Shown: piece by piece, positions 25,434 through 33,581 of the stretch
Layout of the letters: every line of letters starts with the position of its first letter
Numbering within the stretch: the stretch's first letter is position 1
The notes under the pieces: model-generated
The model's input: the letters and a program-made list of their open reading frames with translations, nothing else
The model's database searches: none
What the model was told of the DNA's origin: nothing
Source of the DNA: Nocardia pseudobrasiliensis NBRC 108224
Lineage (GTDB): Bacteria; Actinomycetota; Actinomycetes; Mycobacteriales; Mycobacteriaceae
Direction of reading: 5' to 3'
Assembly (NCBI RefSeq): GCF_001613105.1
Contig: NZ_BDBS01000069.1
Location: 1 to 49,520 of the forward strand
DNA: 49,520 bases
Program-made: the position numbers and the translations under genes

Positions 25434-27107
25434 ATGCGGATTCGTTCGACAGTGATCCGAGCCGCGATACCCGCGGTCACGCTAGGTTTGATCGTGTCCG
25501 GCTGTTCGAGCTCGGATTCCGGCGGCACCGGAACGTCCGCGATCGGGACAACCAACGACATCAATCCGCACGATGTGGCAGATCTGCGCGACGGCGGCAA
25601 TCTGCGGCTGCCGATCTCGGCGCTCCCGGTCAACTGGAACACCCTGTCCGTCGACGGCAACGACATCGAGATCACCAACGTCGAACGGCCGATGATGCCG
25701 CAGGCGTTCCGGATCGACGCCGCGGGCAACACCTCCGTGAACACCGACTACTTCACCGATGTCCAACTCACCAATACCAATCCGCAGCAGGTCACCTACA
25801 CCATCAACCCGAAGGCGGCCTGGTCCGACGGCACCCCCATGAGCTGGGAGGACATCGCCGCCGAGGCCAACGCGCTCAGCGGGCGCGACAAGTCGTACCT
25901 GATCGCCAACAACAGCGGTTTCGATCGGGTGGAGAAGGTCGAACGCGGTAAGGACGACAAACAGGCCGTCATCACCTTCAACAAGCATTTCGCGGAGTGG
26001 AAGGGCCAGTTCGCGGGCAACAGCTTCCTGCTGCCCAAATCCGTCACCGGTAACCCCGAGGCGTTCAACAAGAGCCAGGTCGACGGCATCACGGTGACCT
26101 CGGGCCCGTTCCGCGTCCGCTCCACCGACCGGGCACAGGGCCGAATCGTGCTGGAGCGCGATCCGAAATGGTGGGGCGCCACCCCGAAATTGGACACCAT
26201 CACCTTCAGCGTGCTGGCCTCCGAGGCGACCCTGCCCGCACTGCAGAACAACGAGATCGATGCCGATGGCATCGGCAACCGCGACGAACTCAAGACCGCA
26301 CAGGGCATTCCGGATGTGGCGATCCGCCGTACGCCCGCGACGCAGTGGTCGCATCTGACCTTCAACGGCGCGCCGGGCTCCATCCTGTCCGATCCGGCGG
26401 TGCGCGTGGCCATCATCAAGGCCATCGACCGCCAGGGCATCGCCACCGCGATCGATAACGGCCTGGTGGCCAATCCCCACGCGCTGAACAACCACGTCTA
26501 CCTCGAGGGTCAGGCGGGCTTCCAGGACAACAGCCTGCCCTACGATCCCGACGCCGCAGCCAAGGAGCTCGACGCGGCGGGCTGGAAGCTCAACGGCGAC
26601 GTGCGCGAAAAGAACGGGCGCAAGCTAGAAATCCGCGATGTCATGTACAACCAGGACATCTGGGTGCAGATGGCGCAGATCATGCAGCAGAATCTGGCGC
26701 GCGTCGGCGTGAAGCTGAATATCGAGACCAAGCCCGGCCAGGGCTATTTCAGCCAGGTGATCCAACCCGGCGATTTCGATGTGGCGCAGTGGTCCTGGGT
26801 CGGTGACCCGTTCCCGCTGGGCAGCCTGAACCAGATCTGGGGCTACGACCCGAAGGATATCCAGGGCAATTACGGTCGCATCGGCTCACCCGAACTCAAC
26901 GATCTGATCGAGAAGACGGTCTCGGAGCTCGATGAGAAGAAGGCGATCGAACTGGCCAACCAGGTCGACAAGAAGATCTGGGAGGAGGGCCATTCCGCGC
27001 CGCTGATCCAGTCGCCGGGCATCCTGGCCGTGCGCGCCGGGCTGGCCAACTACGGCGCCCGCGGTCTGGCCACACTGGACTGGACCAAGGTCGGCTTCCT
27101 GAAGTGA
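25434..27107 (+). CDS. oppA: Peptide-binding lipoprotein of the ABC transporter (SBP family 5, OppA type)
   Basis: The extracytoplasmic binding protein that delivers peptides to the permeases. The 557-residue product has a lipoprotein signal with lipobox VSGC (Cys at about residue 24) followed by a Ser/Gly-rich linker. The mature domain has family-5 features: WSDGTPMSWEDIAAEANAL, DPKWWGATPKLDTITF, AVRVAIIKAIDRQGIA and PYDPDAAAKELDAAGWK. GAAGGAG lies 8 nt before ATG 25434, 29 bp after the ATPase gene. The ligand cannot be told from sequence. The stop overlaps the next start as GTGA. Confidence 0.93.
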   Translation: MRIRSTVIRAAIPAVTLGLIVSGCSSSDSGGTGTSAIGTTNDINPHDVADLRDGGNLRLPISALPVNWNTLSVDGNDIEITNVERPMMPQAFRIDAAGNTSVNTDYFTDVQLTNTNPQQVTYTINPKAAWSDGTPMSWEDIAAEANALSGRDKSYLIANNSGFDRVEKVERGKDDKQAVITFNKHFAEWKGQFAGNSFLLPKSVTGNPEAFNKSQVDGITVTSGPFRVRSTDRAQGRIVLERDPKWWGATPKLDTITFSVLASEATLPALQNNEIDADGIGNRDELKTAQGIPDVAIRRTPATQWSHLTFNGAPGSILSDPAVRVAIIKAIDRQGIATAIDNGLVANPHALNNHVYLEGQAGFQDNSLPYDPDAAAKELDAAGWKLNGDVREKNGRKLEIRDVMYNQDIWVQMAQIMQQNLARVGVKLNIETKPGQGYFSQVIQPGDFDVAQWSWVGDPFPLGSLNQIWGYDPKDIQGNYGRIGSPELNDLIEKTVSELDEKKAIELANQVDKKIWEEGHSAPLIQSPGILAVRAGLANYGARGLATLDWTKVGFLK

Positions 27108-27763
27108 TCTCCGGTTCGGGCCATCCGCTGGCCTATCCGGCTCTGACGACGTTCGGCGTCCTGGCGATCTGTCTCGCCTGGGCGCCGTTCGGCGATGTGG
27201 AGCTGATCGGTCTGGTAGCGACGGTGGCGCTGGTCGTCCTGGGCTACAGCGGATTTCGTTTCGCGGTCGCCGTCGGTGCGCTGCGGTGGCGGGTCGTACA
27301 GGCGGGGACGGCGGCGGGTAAGCGGGTGCGGCAGCAGCATCGGCTGTCGAGCCGGTCCTGGCTGGAGTTCACCGCGGGCGGGCGAACCCGTTGGCTGCCG
27401 GTGTACTTCGATCCGGCGTTGGTCACGCAGGCGGAGGCGGCGGTCGAATTCGGCGCTGGGACAGTACGTCTGGGCGAGCGGCGGCTGTATCCGTCCGGAC
27501 CGCCGCGAGATTCGGAGCCGGTGGGCAGGCTGATCGACAATCCGACGCGGCCGGATCCGGACGGTCCGGCCCATGCCGCCCGTGCCGAGCGGCCCGCTCG
27601 CCGATTACTGCTGGACGCCCAGTCCGCGGTCGCCGCGCCCTTCGCGGGATTGTTCTGGGTGTACGCGGTGGGCGGCGGCCTGGTCGCCTTCGCCTGCGCG
27701 AGTACCGTTTTCGCGGGTACGGCGATCTGGTTGGCCGCGATCCGGGGGTCGGATCCCAGCTGA
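27104..27763 (+). CDS. Membrane protein of unknown function coupled to the opp operon (219 aa)
   Basis: I do not recognise the family. Two membrane helices near the N-terminus (about 10-28 and 33-60) are followed by a soluble domain of about 120 residues containing SRSWLEFTAGGRTRWLPVYFDPAL, and a C-terminal hydrophobic hairpin (about 183-212). The soluble part reads like a small beta-rich domain exposed on one face of the membrane. GTG 27104 overlaps the oppA stop as GTGA, so it is translated with the transporter. It ends 1 bp before the convergent agmatine deiminase gene. A role in peptide transport is only suggested by position. Confidence 0.75.
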   Translation: MISGSGHPLAYPALTTFGVLAICLAWAPFGDVELIGLVATVALVVLGYSGFRFAVAVGALRWRVVQAGTAAGKRVRQQHRLSSRSWLEFTAGGRTRWLPVYFDPALVTQAEAAVEFGAGTVRLGERRLYPSGPPRDSEPVGRLIDNPTRPDPDGPAHAARAERPARRLLLDAQSAVAAPFAGLFWVYAVGGGLVAFACASTVFAGTAIWLAAIRGSDPS

Positions 27764-27764
27764 G

Positions 27765-28775
27765 TCAGATCGGCTGCTGCTGGGTGCAGCAGTGGATGCC
27801 GCCGCCGCCCTCGGCGACCGCGTTGTATTCGATGCGCACCACCTCGCGGCCCGGGAACTGTTCGGCGACGATGCCCGCGGCCCGGTCGTCGCTGCGGCGG
27901 TCGCCGTAGGCGTGCAGGTAGACCGCGTCGTTGCCGACGTAGAAGTTGGCGTAGGAGTAGAGGAAGTCCATGCCGCGCTCGCCGGGCATATCGGCCCGAT
28001 TCGGTTGCGGCAGTTCGACGATCTCGAAAGGGCGGCCCGTAACGTCGGTGGCCTCGGCCAGCCGGGAGCGCGCCTTGGCGGCCGCCCGGGCGAAGACGTC
28101 GGCGGGGTCCGGATCGACCGGCCAGTCCAGCAGAATGACGCCCGGGCTGGCGAACCGCGCGAACGCGTCGACGTGACAATCGGTCACATCCTCGTCGGCC
28201 ACCCCCTGCAGCCATACGATCTTGCCGATGCCCAGCAGATCGGCCACGGCCCGTTCGATGTCTTCGTGCCGCAGATCCGGATTGCGATTCGGATTGATCA
28301 GCGAACTCTCCGTGGCCAGCATGGTGCCCGCGCCGTCGACCTCGAGCGCGCCGCCCTCGGCCACGATGGGGGCGATCACGCGCTCGATTCCCGCATTCTC
28401 CAGAACCTTTCGGGCCACCTTGGCATCCATGTGGAATTCGGCCTTCTGGCCCCATCCGTTGAAATTGAAGTCGATTCCGATGAGCGAGCCGTCCGCGGCG
28501 CGGGCGAAGGTCGGACCGGTATCGCGCAGCCACAGATCGTCCAGCGGCGCGGGGATGACCTCGACCGCCGAACCGCAGGCCAGCCGGGCCTGATCGACAT
28601 GTTCGCGCCGGGCGATCACGGTCACCGGCTCGCGTTCGGCGATCGCGCGCGCCAGCCGCGCCACATCGTCGCGCACCAGCGGCAGCAGGTGTTCCCACAC
28701 CGATTCCTTGGCCGGCCAGGCCAGCCAGGTCCGAGCATGTGGAGCGGATTCCGCCGGCATCACATAGCGCGTCAT
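27765..28775 (-). CDS. aguA: Agmatine deiminase (peptidyl-arginine deiminase family)
   Basis: Agmatine deiminase turns agmatine into N-carbamoylputrescine and ammonia in the arginine-decarboxylase route to putrescine. The 336-residue product has the family blocks HARTWLAWP, DDLWLRDTGPTF, GIDFNFNGWGQK, VAEGGALEVDGAGTMLATESS and SYANFYVGN. The catalytic His is in DCHVDAFARF and the catalytic Cys is Cys329 in GGGGIHCCTQQQP. The usual Gly before HVD is a Cys here and the residue after the catalytic Cys is a second Cys, both mild departures. The start is ATG 28775. No other polyamine gene is visible nearby. Confidence 0.93.
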   Translation of the reverse strand: MTRYVMPAESAPHARTWLAWPAKESVWEHLLPLVRDDVARLARAIAEREPVTVIARREHVDQARLACGSAVEVIPAPLDDLWLRDTGPTFARAADGSLIGIDFNFNGWGQKAEFHMDAKVARKVLENAGIERVIAPIVAEGGALEVDGAGTMLATESSLINPNRNPDLRHEDIERAVADLLGIGKIVWLQGVADEDVTDCHVDAFARFASPGVILLDWPVDPDPADVFARAAAKARSRLAEATDVTGRPFEIVELPQPNRADMPGERGMDFLYSYANFYVGNDAVYLHAYGDRRSDDRAAGIVAEQFPGREVVRIEYNAVAEGGGGIHCCTQQQPI

Positions 28776-28892
28776 GATTCCGAACGGTATCTAGTCCGAA
28801 CGCGACACGCAGGAAGGGCTGTGTGTCGGCTGGTCACCCGGGCGCGCCGACCGGCGTGTCGGATACGGACGCCTGACCAGCAGATCCCCCGG

Positions 28893-29486
28893 TCAGCGCT
28901 CGGATCCGAGTACGCCGTCGAGTAACCGGCGCAGCGCCCATTCGAACTCCGCGGCGGGATCCTCGGCGAGCAGATGCGACCGGACCGTGGTGAGCGCGGG
29001 ATAGTCCAGCGGATCGACCTCGAAACCCGGATGGCCGAGCGGATGCTCGTTGACGACCTGGCCCAGCAGCAGATGCCAGGCCGCGCGATAGGTGCGCGCG
29101 GCGGTCGCGGCGTCGAGTCCGGCCTCCAGCAGGGAGGCCATCGCCCCCTCGGTGAACGGCAGCGCGGTCGGGGTGACCGAGGCGGCGTCGACGATCACGC
29201 GCGCCGCCCACGGATGCGCGAGCAGGACGCGATGCGCGGCGCACCACTGCTCGACGAGCCGTTCGCGCGGGGTTCCCGCGCGCGGCACCGGAAACGCCCG
29301 CGCGAGATCGTCGTTGAGCAGGGCCAGCAGTTCGCGCCGATCGGCGATGTGGCGGTAGAGCGAGGCCTGGCCGGTGTCGAGCTCCTGCGCGATCCGGCGC
29401 AGGGTCAGCGCGGCCAGACCCTCCGCATCGGCGACGCGGCGCGCGGCGATCACGATCGCCTCGCGGCTCAGGCGTTCCGCGCGCAT
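28893..29486 (-). CDS. TetR-family repressor (197 aa)
   Basis: The N-terminal helix-turn-helix (residues about 5-50) reads LSREAIVIAARRVADAEG, LTLRRIAQELDTGQASLYRHI, typical of TetR. The rest is an all-helical ligand-binding domain of the TetR_C type. I take ATG 29486, which follows GAAGGAG at 6 nt; the frame is open to 29567, through the operator. It is divergent from an MFS efflux gene, with two perfect GCGAAC/GTTCGC palindromes between them, the classic arrangement for a self-regulating repressor of an exporter. Confidence 0.93.
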   Translation of the reverse strand: MRAERLSREAIVIAARRVADAEGLAALTLRRIAQELDTGQASLYRHIADRRELLALLNDDLARAFPVPRAGTPRERLVEQWCAAHRVLLAHPWAARVIVDAASVTPTALPFTEGAMASLLEAGLDAATAARTYRAAWHLLLGQVVNEHPLGHPGFEVDPLDYPALTTVRSHLLAEDPAAEFEWALRRLLDGVLGSER

Positions 29487-29533
29487 TCCGCTCCTTCCGT
29501 CGCCGCTGAGCCTAACCAACCGCGACACAGGGC

Positions 29534-29554
29534 CTTGCGAACGTTGTTCGCAAG
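29534..29554. promoter_or_regulatory. TetR operator 1 (perfect palindrome)
   Basis: Arms CTTGCGAAC (29534-29542) and GTTCGCAAG (29546-29554) are perfect complements around a 3-bp centre, between tetR and the MFS gene. Confidence 0.85.
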
Positions 29555-29556
29555 TA

Positions 29557-29572
29557 GTTAGGGTCACCTAAC
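29557..29572. promoter_or_regulatory. Inverted repeat resembling part of an iron box
   Basis: GTTAGGGTCACCTAAC has 6-bp complementary arms around a 4-bp centre and lies between the two TetR operators. Its core TTAGGGTCACCTAA differs at one base from the core of the iron box at 47210-47223, but the outer TTAGG half of the 19-bp consensus is missing. Confidence 0.35.
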
Positions 29573-29587
29573 GCGAACGATGTTCGC
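29573..29587. promoter_or_regulatory. TetR operator 2
   Basis: GCGAAC and GTTCGC with a 3-bp centre repeat the core of operator 1, 17 bp before the MFS start and just left of its GGGAGG ribosome site. Confidence 0.8.
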
Positions 29588-29603
29588 ATAATTGGGAGGT
29601 GCT

Positions 29604-31007
29604 GTGCACTCGGATATCTCGTCCACTCGGCGTATCGGCGCGATGGTCGCGCTGAGCTTCGGCGTGCTGTCCTACGGGCTGATGCAGACCATGCTGGTCC
29701 CGGCTCTCGGCGTATTGCAGCGGGCGCTGCACGCGAGTACGAGCGCCGCGACCTGGGCGGTGCTCAGCGCACCGCTGCTGGCCAGCGCGGTGCTCACACC
29801 GGTGATCGGGCGGCTCGGCGATCGGTACGGGCGGCGGCGCACGCTGCTGACGGTGCTCGCGGTCTACCTGATCGCGACCGTGATCGCCGCGGCCGCACCG
29901 AATATCGGCGTCTTGATCGCGGCCCGCGCCGCACAGGGCATCAGTCTCGCCATCCTGCCGCTGGCCTTCGGCTCGGTTCCGCGCGTGCTACCGCCGGAGC
30001 GCGTGCACGGCGGGCTGGGCCTGCTGGCCGGGTTGGTCAGCGGGGCCGCCGGTATCGCACTGGTCTGCGGCGGGCTGATCGTCGACCACGCCTCGTGGCG
30101 TTGGCTTTTCGTATCGGGCGCGGGATTGATCGCGGTCACCGCCGCGCTCACGTATGCGTTCGTACCCGAGGGGCGGACGACCCGTACGGGTGGACTCGAT
30201 CCGGCCGGGACCGTACTACTGGCCGGCGGGCTGTCGGGAATTCTCCTGGCGCTCACCTTCGGACCCACGGCGGGCTGGCTGGCGGCGCGGACACTGGGCA
30301 CGGCCGTGCTGGGCGCGGCATCGCTGGCCGGATTCCTCGCGCTCGAACGCCGCCTGCACGCACCGCTGATCGATCCGGATCTGGTGCTGCATCGCCGGGT
30401 CGGCGTCGCGCATCTGGCGATCTTCGCCCTCGGCGTGGTGCAGTTCCTCTACTACGTGCTGGTACCCAAGCTGGTCGAACTACCCCGGCCCGCAGGCGGT
30501 TTCGCGGGTTCGGTGACCACCGCCGGGCTGGTGATGCTGCCGTCGACGCTGATCATCCTGCCCGCGGGCGCGCTGGCCGGACACCTCATCCGCCGCCACG
30601 GTCCCCGGCTGCCGATGGCCGCGGGCCTGCTCGCCGCGGCGGCGGGTGCGGCGCTGCTGGCGCTGGCGCACGGCGACCTCGCGCGGCTGGCGATCTGCGC
30701 GCTGCCCATCGGGCTGGGCACGGCCCTGGTCATGGCCGCCGCCCCCGCGCATCTGCATCAGGTGGTCGATCAGGCCCACGGCGCAACGGCCAACGGCATC
30801 AACACCGTTGCTCGCACTGTCGGCGGCGCACTGGGAAGTCAGCTCGCCGCCGCGCTGACGGCGACCTCCCTGACCGTCGGCGTACCCCGGGCGTTCTGGC
30901 TGGCCGCGGTCGTCGCGATCGTCGGCGCGGCGATCGTATTCGGCCGTACCGGCCCGAGTGCCGACTCGAGCGTGACTCCGAAACAGCCTGTGGCCCTTGC
31001 CGATTGA
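29604..31007 (+). CDS. Major facilitator superfamily efflux transporter (467 aa)
   Basis: A proton-driven multidrug-type exporter with about 14 hydrophobic segments. The signature after helix 2 is GRLGDRYGRRRTL (about 68-80). Helix 1 (VALSFGVLSYGLMQTMLVPALG) and helix 5 (GAAGIALVCGGLIVDHASWRWLF) have the DHA2-like pattern. The start is GTG 29604, four bases after GGGAGG. The adjacent TetR gene and two operators indicate induction by the transported drug or metabolite. A partial iron-box-like repeat in the same promoter leaves open a link to iron or siderophores. It ends 3 bp before a convergent gene. Confidence 0.93.
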   Translation: MHSDISSTRRIGAMVALSFGVLSYGLMQTMLVPALGVLQRALHASTSAATWAVLSAPLLASAVLTPVIGRLGDRYGRRRTLLTVLAVYLIATVIAAAAPNIGVLIAARAAQGISLAILPLAFGSVPRVLPPERVHGGLGLLAGLVSGAAGIALVCGGLIVDHASWRWLFVSGAGLIAVTAALTYAFVPEGRTTRTGGLDPAGTVLLAGGLSGILLALTFGPTAGWLAARTLGTAVLGAASLAGFLALERRLHAPLIDPDLVLHRRVGVAHLAIFALGVVQFLYYVLVPKLVELPRPAGGFAGSVTTAGLVMLPSTLIILPAGALAGHLIRRHGPRLPMAAGLLAAAAGAALLALAHGDLARLAICALPIGLGTALVMAAAPAHLHQVVDQAHGATANGINTVARTVGGALGSQLAAALTATSLTVGVPRAFWLAAVVAIVGAAIVFGRTGPSADSSVTPKQPVALAD

Positions 31008-31010
31008 CGT

Positions 31011-31769
31011 CTATTCGTCGGCGGCCCGGCGCTGGGCGGCCGCGCGGCGACGGGCCAGCTCCTCCTGCTCGATGACCGCCGCCTGGTCGAGGGTGGGAGC
31101 GGCGCCGCCGAGGCGCGCCGGAACCCAGCGGGCTCCGGCGGGCATCTCGTAGTTCCGCTGGGCCCTTTGCAGGAGTTGTTCCATGCTGGAACGCAATTCG
31201 GCGGTCAGCGCGTCGGCGGGCTCGTGCGGTGGAATCGGTGCGCCGATCCGGATGTGGATCGGAAAGCGATGGCGGCCCAGCTGTTTCGGAATGTCCTTGG
31301 TCCACACCCGCTGTGCGCCCCAGATCACCATCGGCACGATCGGCGTCCCCGCCTCGAGCGCCATCCGGGCCGCACCGGATTTGAATTCCTTCAATTCGAA
31401 ACTGCGGCTGATGGTCGCCTCCGGATAGACCACCACGATCTCGCCGTCGCGCAGCGACGTCACCGCGCGACCGAAGGACTGCGCCCCGGCGCTGCGGTCC
31501 ACGCCGATCGCCTTGCACTGCTTCATCAACCAGCCGACAATGCCGTGCTCGAGTTCGGCCTTCATCATGTAGCGGACATTGCGACCCGAATTGCGGCCCA
31601 CCAGACCGACTTCCATGAAATCCAGATAGGCCGTGTGATTCACCGCCAGCACGGCCCCGCCGGTGCGCGGAATATGCTCCTGCCCCTCGATATCGATCCG
31701 CAGCCCCTGCACGCGAAAGATCGTGCGCACCAGGCCGGTGAGAACGTCGAAGACCAGTTCCCGCGCCAT
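31011..31769 (-). CDS. 1-acylglycerol-3-phosphate acyltransferase family protein (252 aa)
   Basis: A PlsC-type acyltransferase, expected to acylate a glycerolipid precursor at the membrane. It has the HX4D motif NHTAYLDFMEVG (about 39-50), a central DRSAGAQSFGRAV block, and YPEATISRSFELKEFKSGAA with the third motif, followed by GTPIVPMVIWGAQRVWTKD. It is a clear tandem paralog of the protein at 31789-32571, 19 bp upstream, with the same C-terminal ARWVPARLGGAAPTL block and an Ala/Arg-rich end. In M. tuberculosis the related genes Rv3814c-Rv3816c are likewise clustered here. Acyl and acceptor specificity are unknown. Confidence 0.92.
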   Translation of the reverse strand: MARELVFDVLTGLVRTIFRVQGLRIDIEGQEHIPRTGGAVLAVNHTAYLDFMEVGLVGRNSGRNVRYMMKAELEHGIVGWLMKQCKAIGVDRSAGAQSFGRAVTSLRDGEIVVVYPEATISRSFELKEFKSGAARMALEAGTPIVPMVIWGAQRVWTKDIPKQLGRHRFPIHIRIGAPIPPHEPADALTAELRSSMEQLLQRAQRNYEMPAGARWVPARLGGAAPTLDQAAVIEQEELARRRAAAQRRAADE

Positions 31770-31788
31770 ACCCGAACTCCCGTACTAC

Positions 31789-32571
31789 CTATTGCTCGGC
31801 CGCGTCGGATCGACGCTTGGCCGCCTTCTCCGCCGCCTCGGCGGCATCCATCGCATCGGCCTGTTCCAGTGTGGGGGCAGCGCCGCCCAGGCGGGCCGGA
31901 ACCCAGTACGCGCCGGGCTCGTGTACATAGTCCTTCTGCAGTTCCAGCAGCAGATCCTGCATGACCGAGCGCAACTCGCGGCTCAGCTCCGCGGCGGGTT
32001 CGGCGATACTGCCGCCCGATTCCACCACCGGCGGCTGGATCGGCTCGCCGACCGCGATGGCGATCGGAGTATTCGTACGCCCCAGCCGCTTCGGATACCC
32101 CTTGGTCCACACCCGCTGCGCACCCCAGATGACCATCGGGACGATGGGCACCCCGGCCTCGATGGCCATCCGCGCGGCGCCGGACTTGAATTCCTTGATC
32201 TCGAAACTACGGCTGATGGTGGCCTCGGGATACACACCGACCAGCTCACCGCGCCGCAGATAGTCCACGGCCGCCTTGTACGAATCCGCCCCCGCGGACC
32301 GATCCACGGGAATGTGCTTCAGCGCGCGCATGATCGGCCCGGAGATCTTGTCGTCGAAGACCTCCTTCTTGGCCATGAAGCGGATATACCGCTTCGGCGT
32401 GCGCGCGGGCAGCCCGGCATAGGTGAAGTCCATATACCCCGTGTGATTGATGGCGATGACCGCGCCACCCTCGGCGGGGACGTTCTCGGCCCCCTTGACG
32501 TCGAATTTCAGGCCCTGGACAAAGAAGACAGTACGGGCCAAGCCGATGATCGTCCGGTAGACGGGTTCCAC
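31789..32571 (-). CDS. 1-acylglycerol-3-phosphate acyltransferase family protein (260 aa)
   Basis: Second PlsC-type acyltransferase, transcribed before its paralog. The start is taken at GTG 32571 (residues MEPVYRTIIGLARTVF), which matches the mycobacterial homologs; the frame stays open for 700 bp more through a divergent gene. Motifs are NHTGYMDFTYAG (HX4D), DRSAGADSYKAAV, YPEATISRSFEIKEFKSGAA and GVPIVPMVIWGAQRVWTK. An Ala/Glu/Lys-rich helix closes the protein. It is divergent from a lipoprotein gene, 66 bp away, so the two promoters must overlap. Confidence 0.92.
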   Translation of the reverse strand: MEPVYRTIIGLARTVFFVQGLKFDVKGAENVPAEGGAVIAINHTGYMDFTYAGLPARTPKRYIRFMAKKEVFDDKISGPIMRALKHIPVDRSAGADSYKAAVDYLRRGELVGVYPEATISRSFEIKEFKSGAARMAIEAGVPIVPMVIWGAQRVWTKGYPKRLGRTNTPIAIAVGEPIQPPVVESGGSIAEPAAELSRELRSVMQDLLLELQKDYVHEPGAYWVPARLGGAAPTLEQADAMDAAEAAEKAAKRRSDAAEQ

Positions 32572-32637
32572 AATTCCGCTAGCGTAGTCGCTGTCACACC
32601 CGGTAACGAGTACCGCATACGAAAGAGGTTCACCACA

Positions 32638-33537
32638 GTGGAACGCCCCCGACCAGCTGTGTGGGAATCCATCAGGCACAGTGCACAATTCACCCGTATC
32701 GCACTGGTGGCCGGAATCGCGGTGGTGAGCGCCGGGCTCCTGACGGGCTGTGACTCCCGCGCCGGAATCGAGGGCACCGACTGGTCGAAGGAGCCGCCGA
32801 CCACGCGGACACCGAATTCGACCTCGGTCGCGGCGGCCGTCCCCACGCCCGTGGTGACCGCCCGGCCGGGCGAGGTGGCCGTGACTGTCACGCTGACCAG
32901 CCCCGACCCCGCGGCGGCCGATGCGCTGACCCGCTGGGCGATGGATCTGCAGCAGGCGCCGCAGCCGACCCTCGAACGCCGCTGCTGGACCCTCGCACCG
33001 CGCAATATCGCCGCGATGTACGCCGACAAGCAGGCGATTCTCGCGGCCCTGGCCCAGCCCGGCGTGGACGACGGCACCCAGATCGTGTGGAAGAACGCGC
33101 GCCAGAACATCAGCGTCGTGGCCCTGCGCGAGGATATCGACACCGGATACGCCTGCCCGCGCGTCGTACCCACCGGCGGTGACACCTTCAACGACGCCGA
33201 TGCCCGGCACACCGTGCGCCGCTATCTGTCCCGATTGCGTGGCGCCCCGCTGGACCCGGCCGATACCGAGACCGCGCATCCGCTGCTGTGCGCGGCCGGG
33301 ACGAGCTGGGATCCCACCGGCAGCGGCCGCACGGCCGCGGCGCCGCTGGCGACCGACCCGAGCAAACTCGGCCCGGTGCGCTCGTTCGTCGACGATTCGC
33401 TGTCCTCCCAGGCCCTGCGCGGGGACTACCTCACGGTCTCGGCGCCGGTCACCGGGACCACCGGCGCCCAGCGCGAGCGCACCTTCACCCTGAAGTCGGA
33501 TGAGCGGGGTTACTGCATCGGCGACGTTTCCGCCTAA
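32638..33537 (+). CDS. Lipoprotein of unknown function (299 aa)
   Basis: The start is GTG 32638 with GAAAGAGG about 10 nt upstream. A basic N-terminus and hydrophobic core (IALVAGIAVVSAGLLTGC) end in the lipobox LTGC, so the mature protein should be anchored to the membrane outer face at about Cys41. After a Ser/Thr/Pro linker, a globular region begins near VAVTVTLTSPDPAAADALTRWAMD and continues through RRCWTLAPRNIAAMYADKQAIL, with later Cys in GYACPRV, LLCAAGTSW and GYCIGDVS that could pair. I do not recognise the fold. The gene lies between the acyltransferases and the MBL/Rieske gene, 44 bp before the latter. Confidence 0.85.
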   Translation: MERPRPAVWESIRHSAQFTRIALVAGIAVVSAGLLTGCDSRAGIEGTDWSKEPPTTRTPNSTSVAAAVPTPVVTARPGEVAVTVTLTSPDPAAADALTRWAMDLQQAPQPTLERRCWTLAPRNIAAMYADKQAILAALAQPGVDDGTQIVWKNARQNISVVALREDIDTGYACPRVVPTGGDTFNDADARHTVRRYLSRLRGAPLDPADTETAHPLLCAAGTSWDPTGSGRTAAAPLATDPSKLGPVRSFVDDSLSSQALRGDYLTVSAPVTGTTGAQRERTFTLKSDERGYCIGDVSA

Positions 33538-33581
33538 CCGCTACCCTGGGTGGCTGGCAACGGTTCAGGAAGGGCTTCTTC

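Noticed and set aside
31663..32637. N-terminal extension of the lipoprotein reading frame
   Set aside because: It runs antisense to the acyltransferase; the GTG at 32638 has a ribosome site and gives a proper lipoprotein signal.
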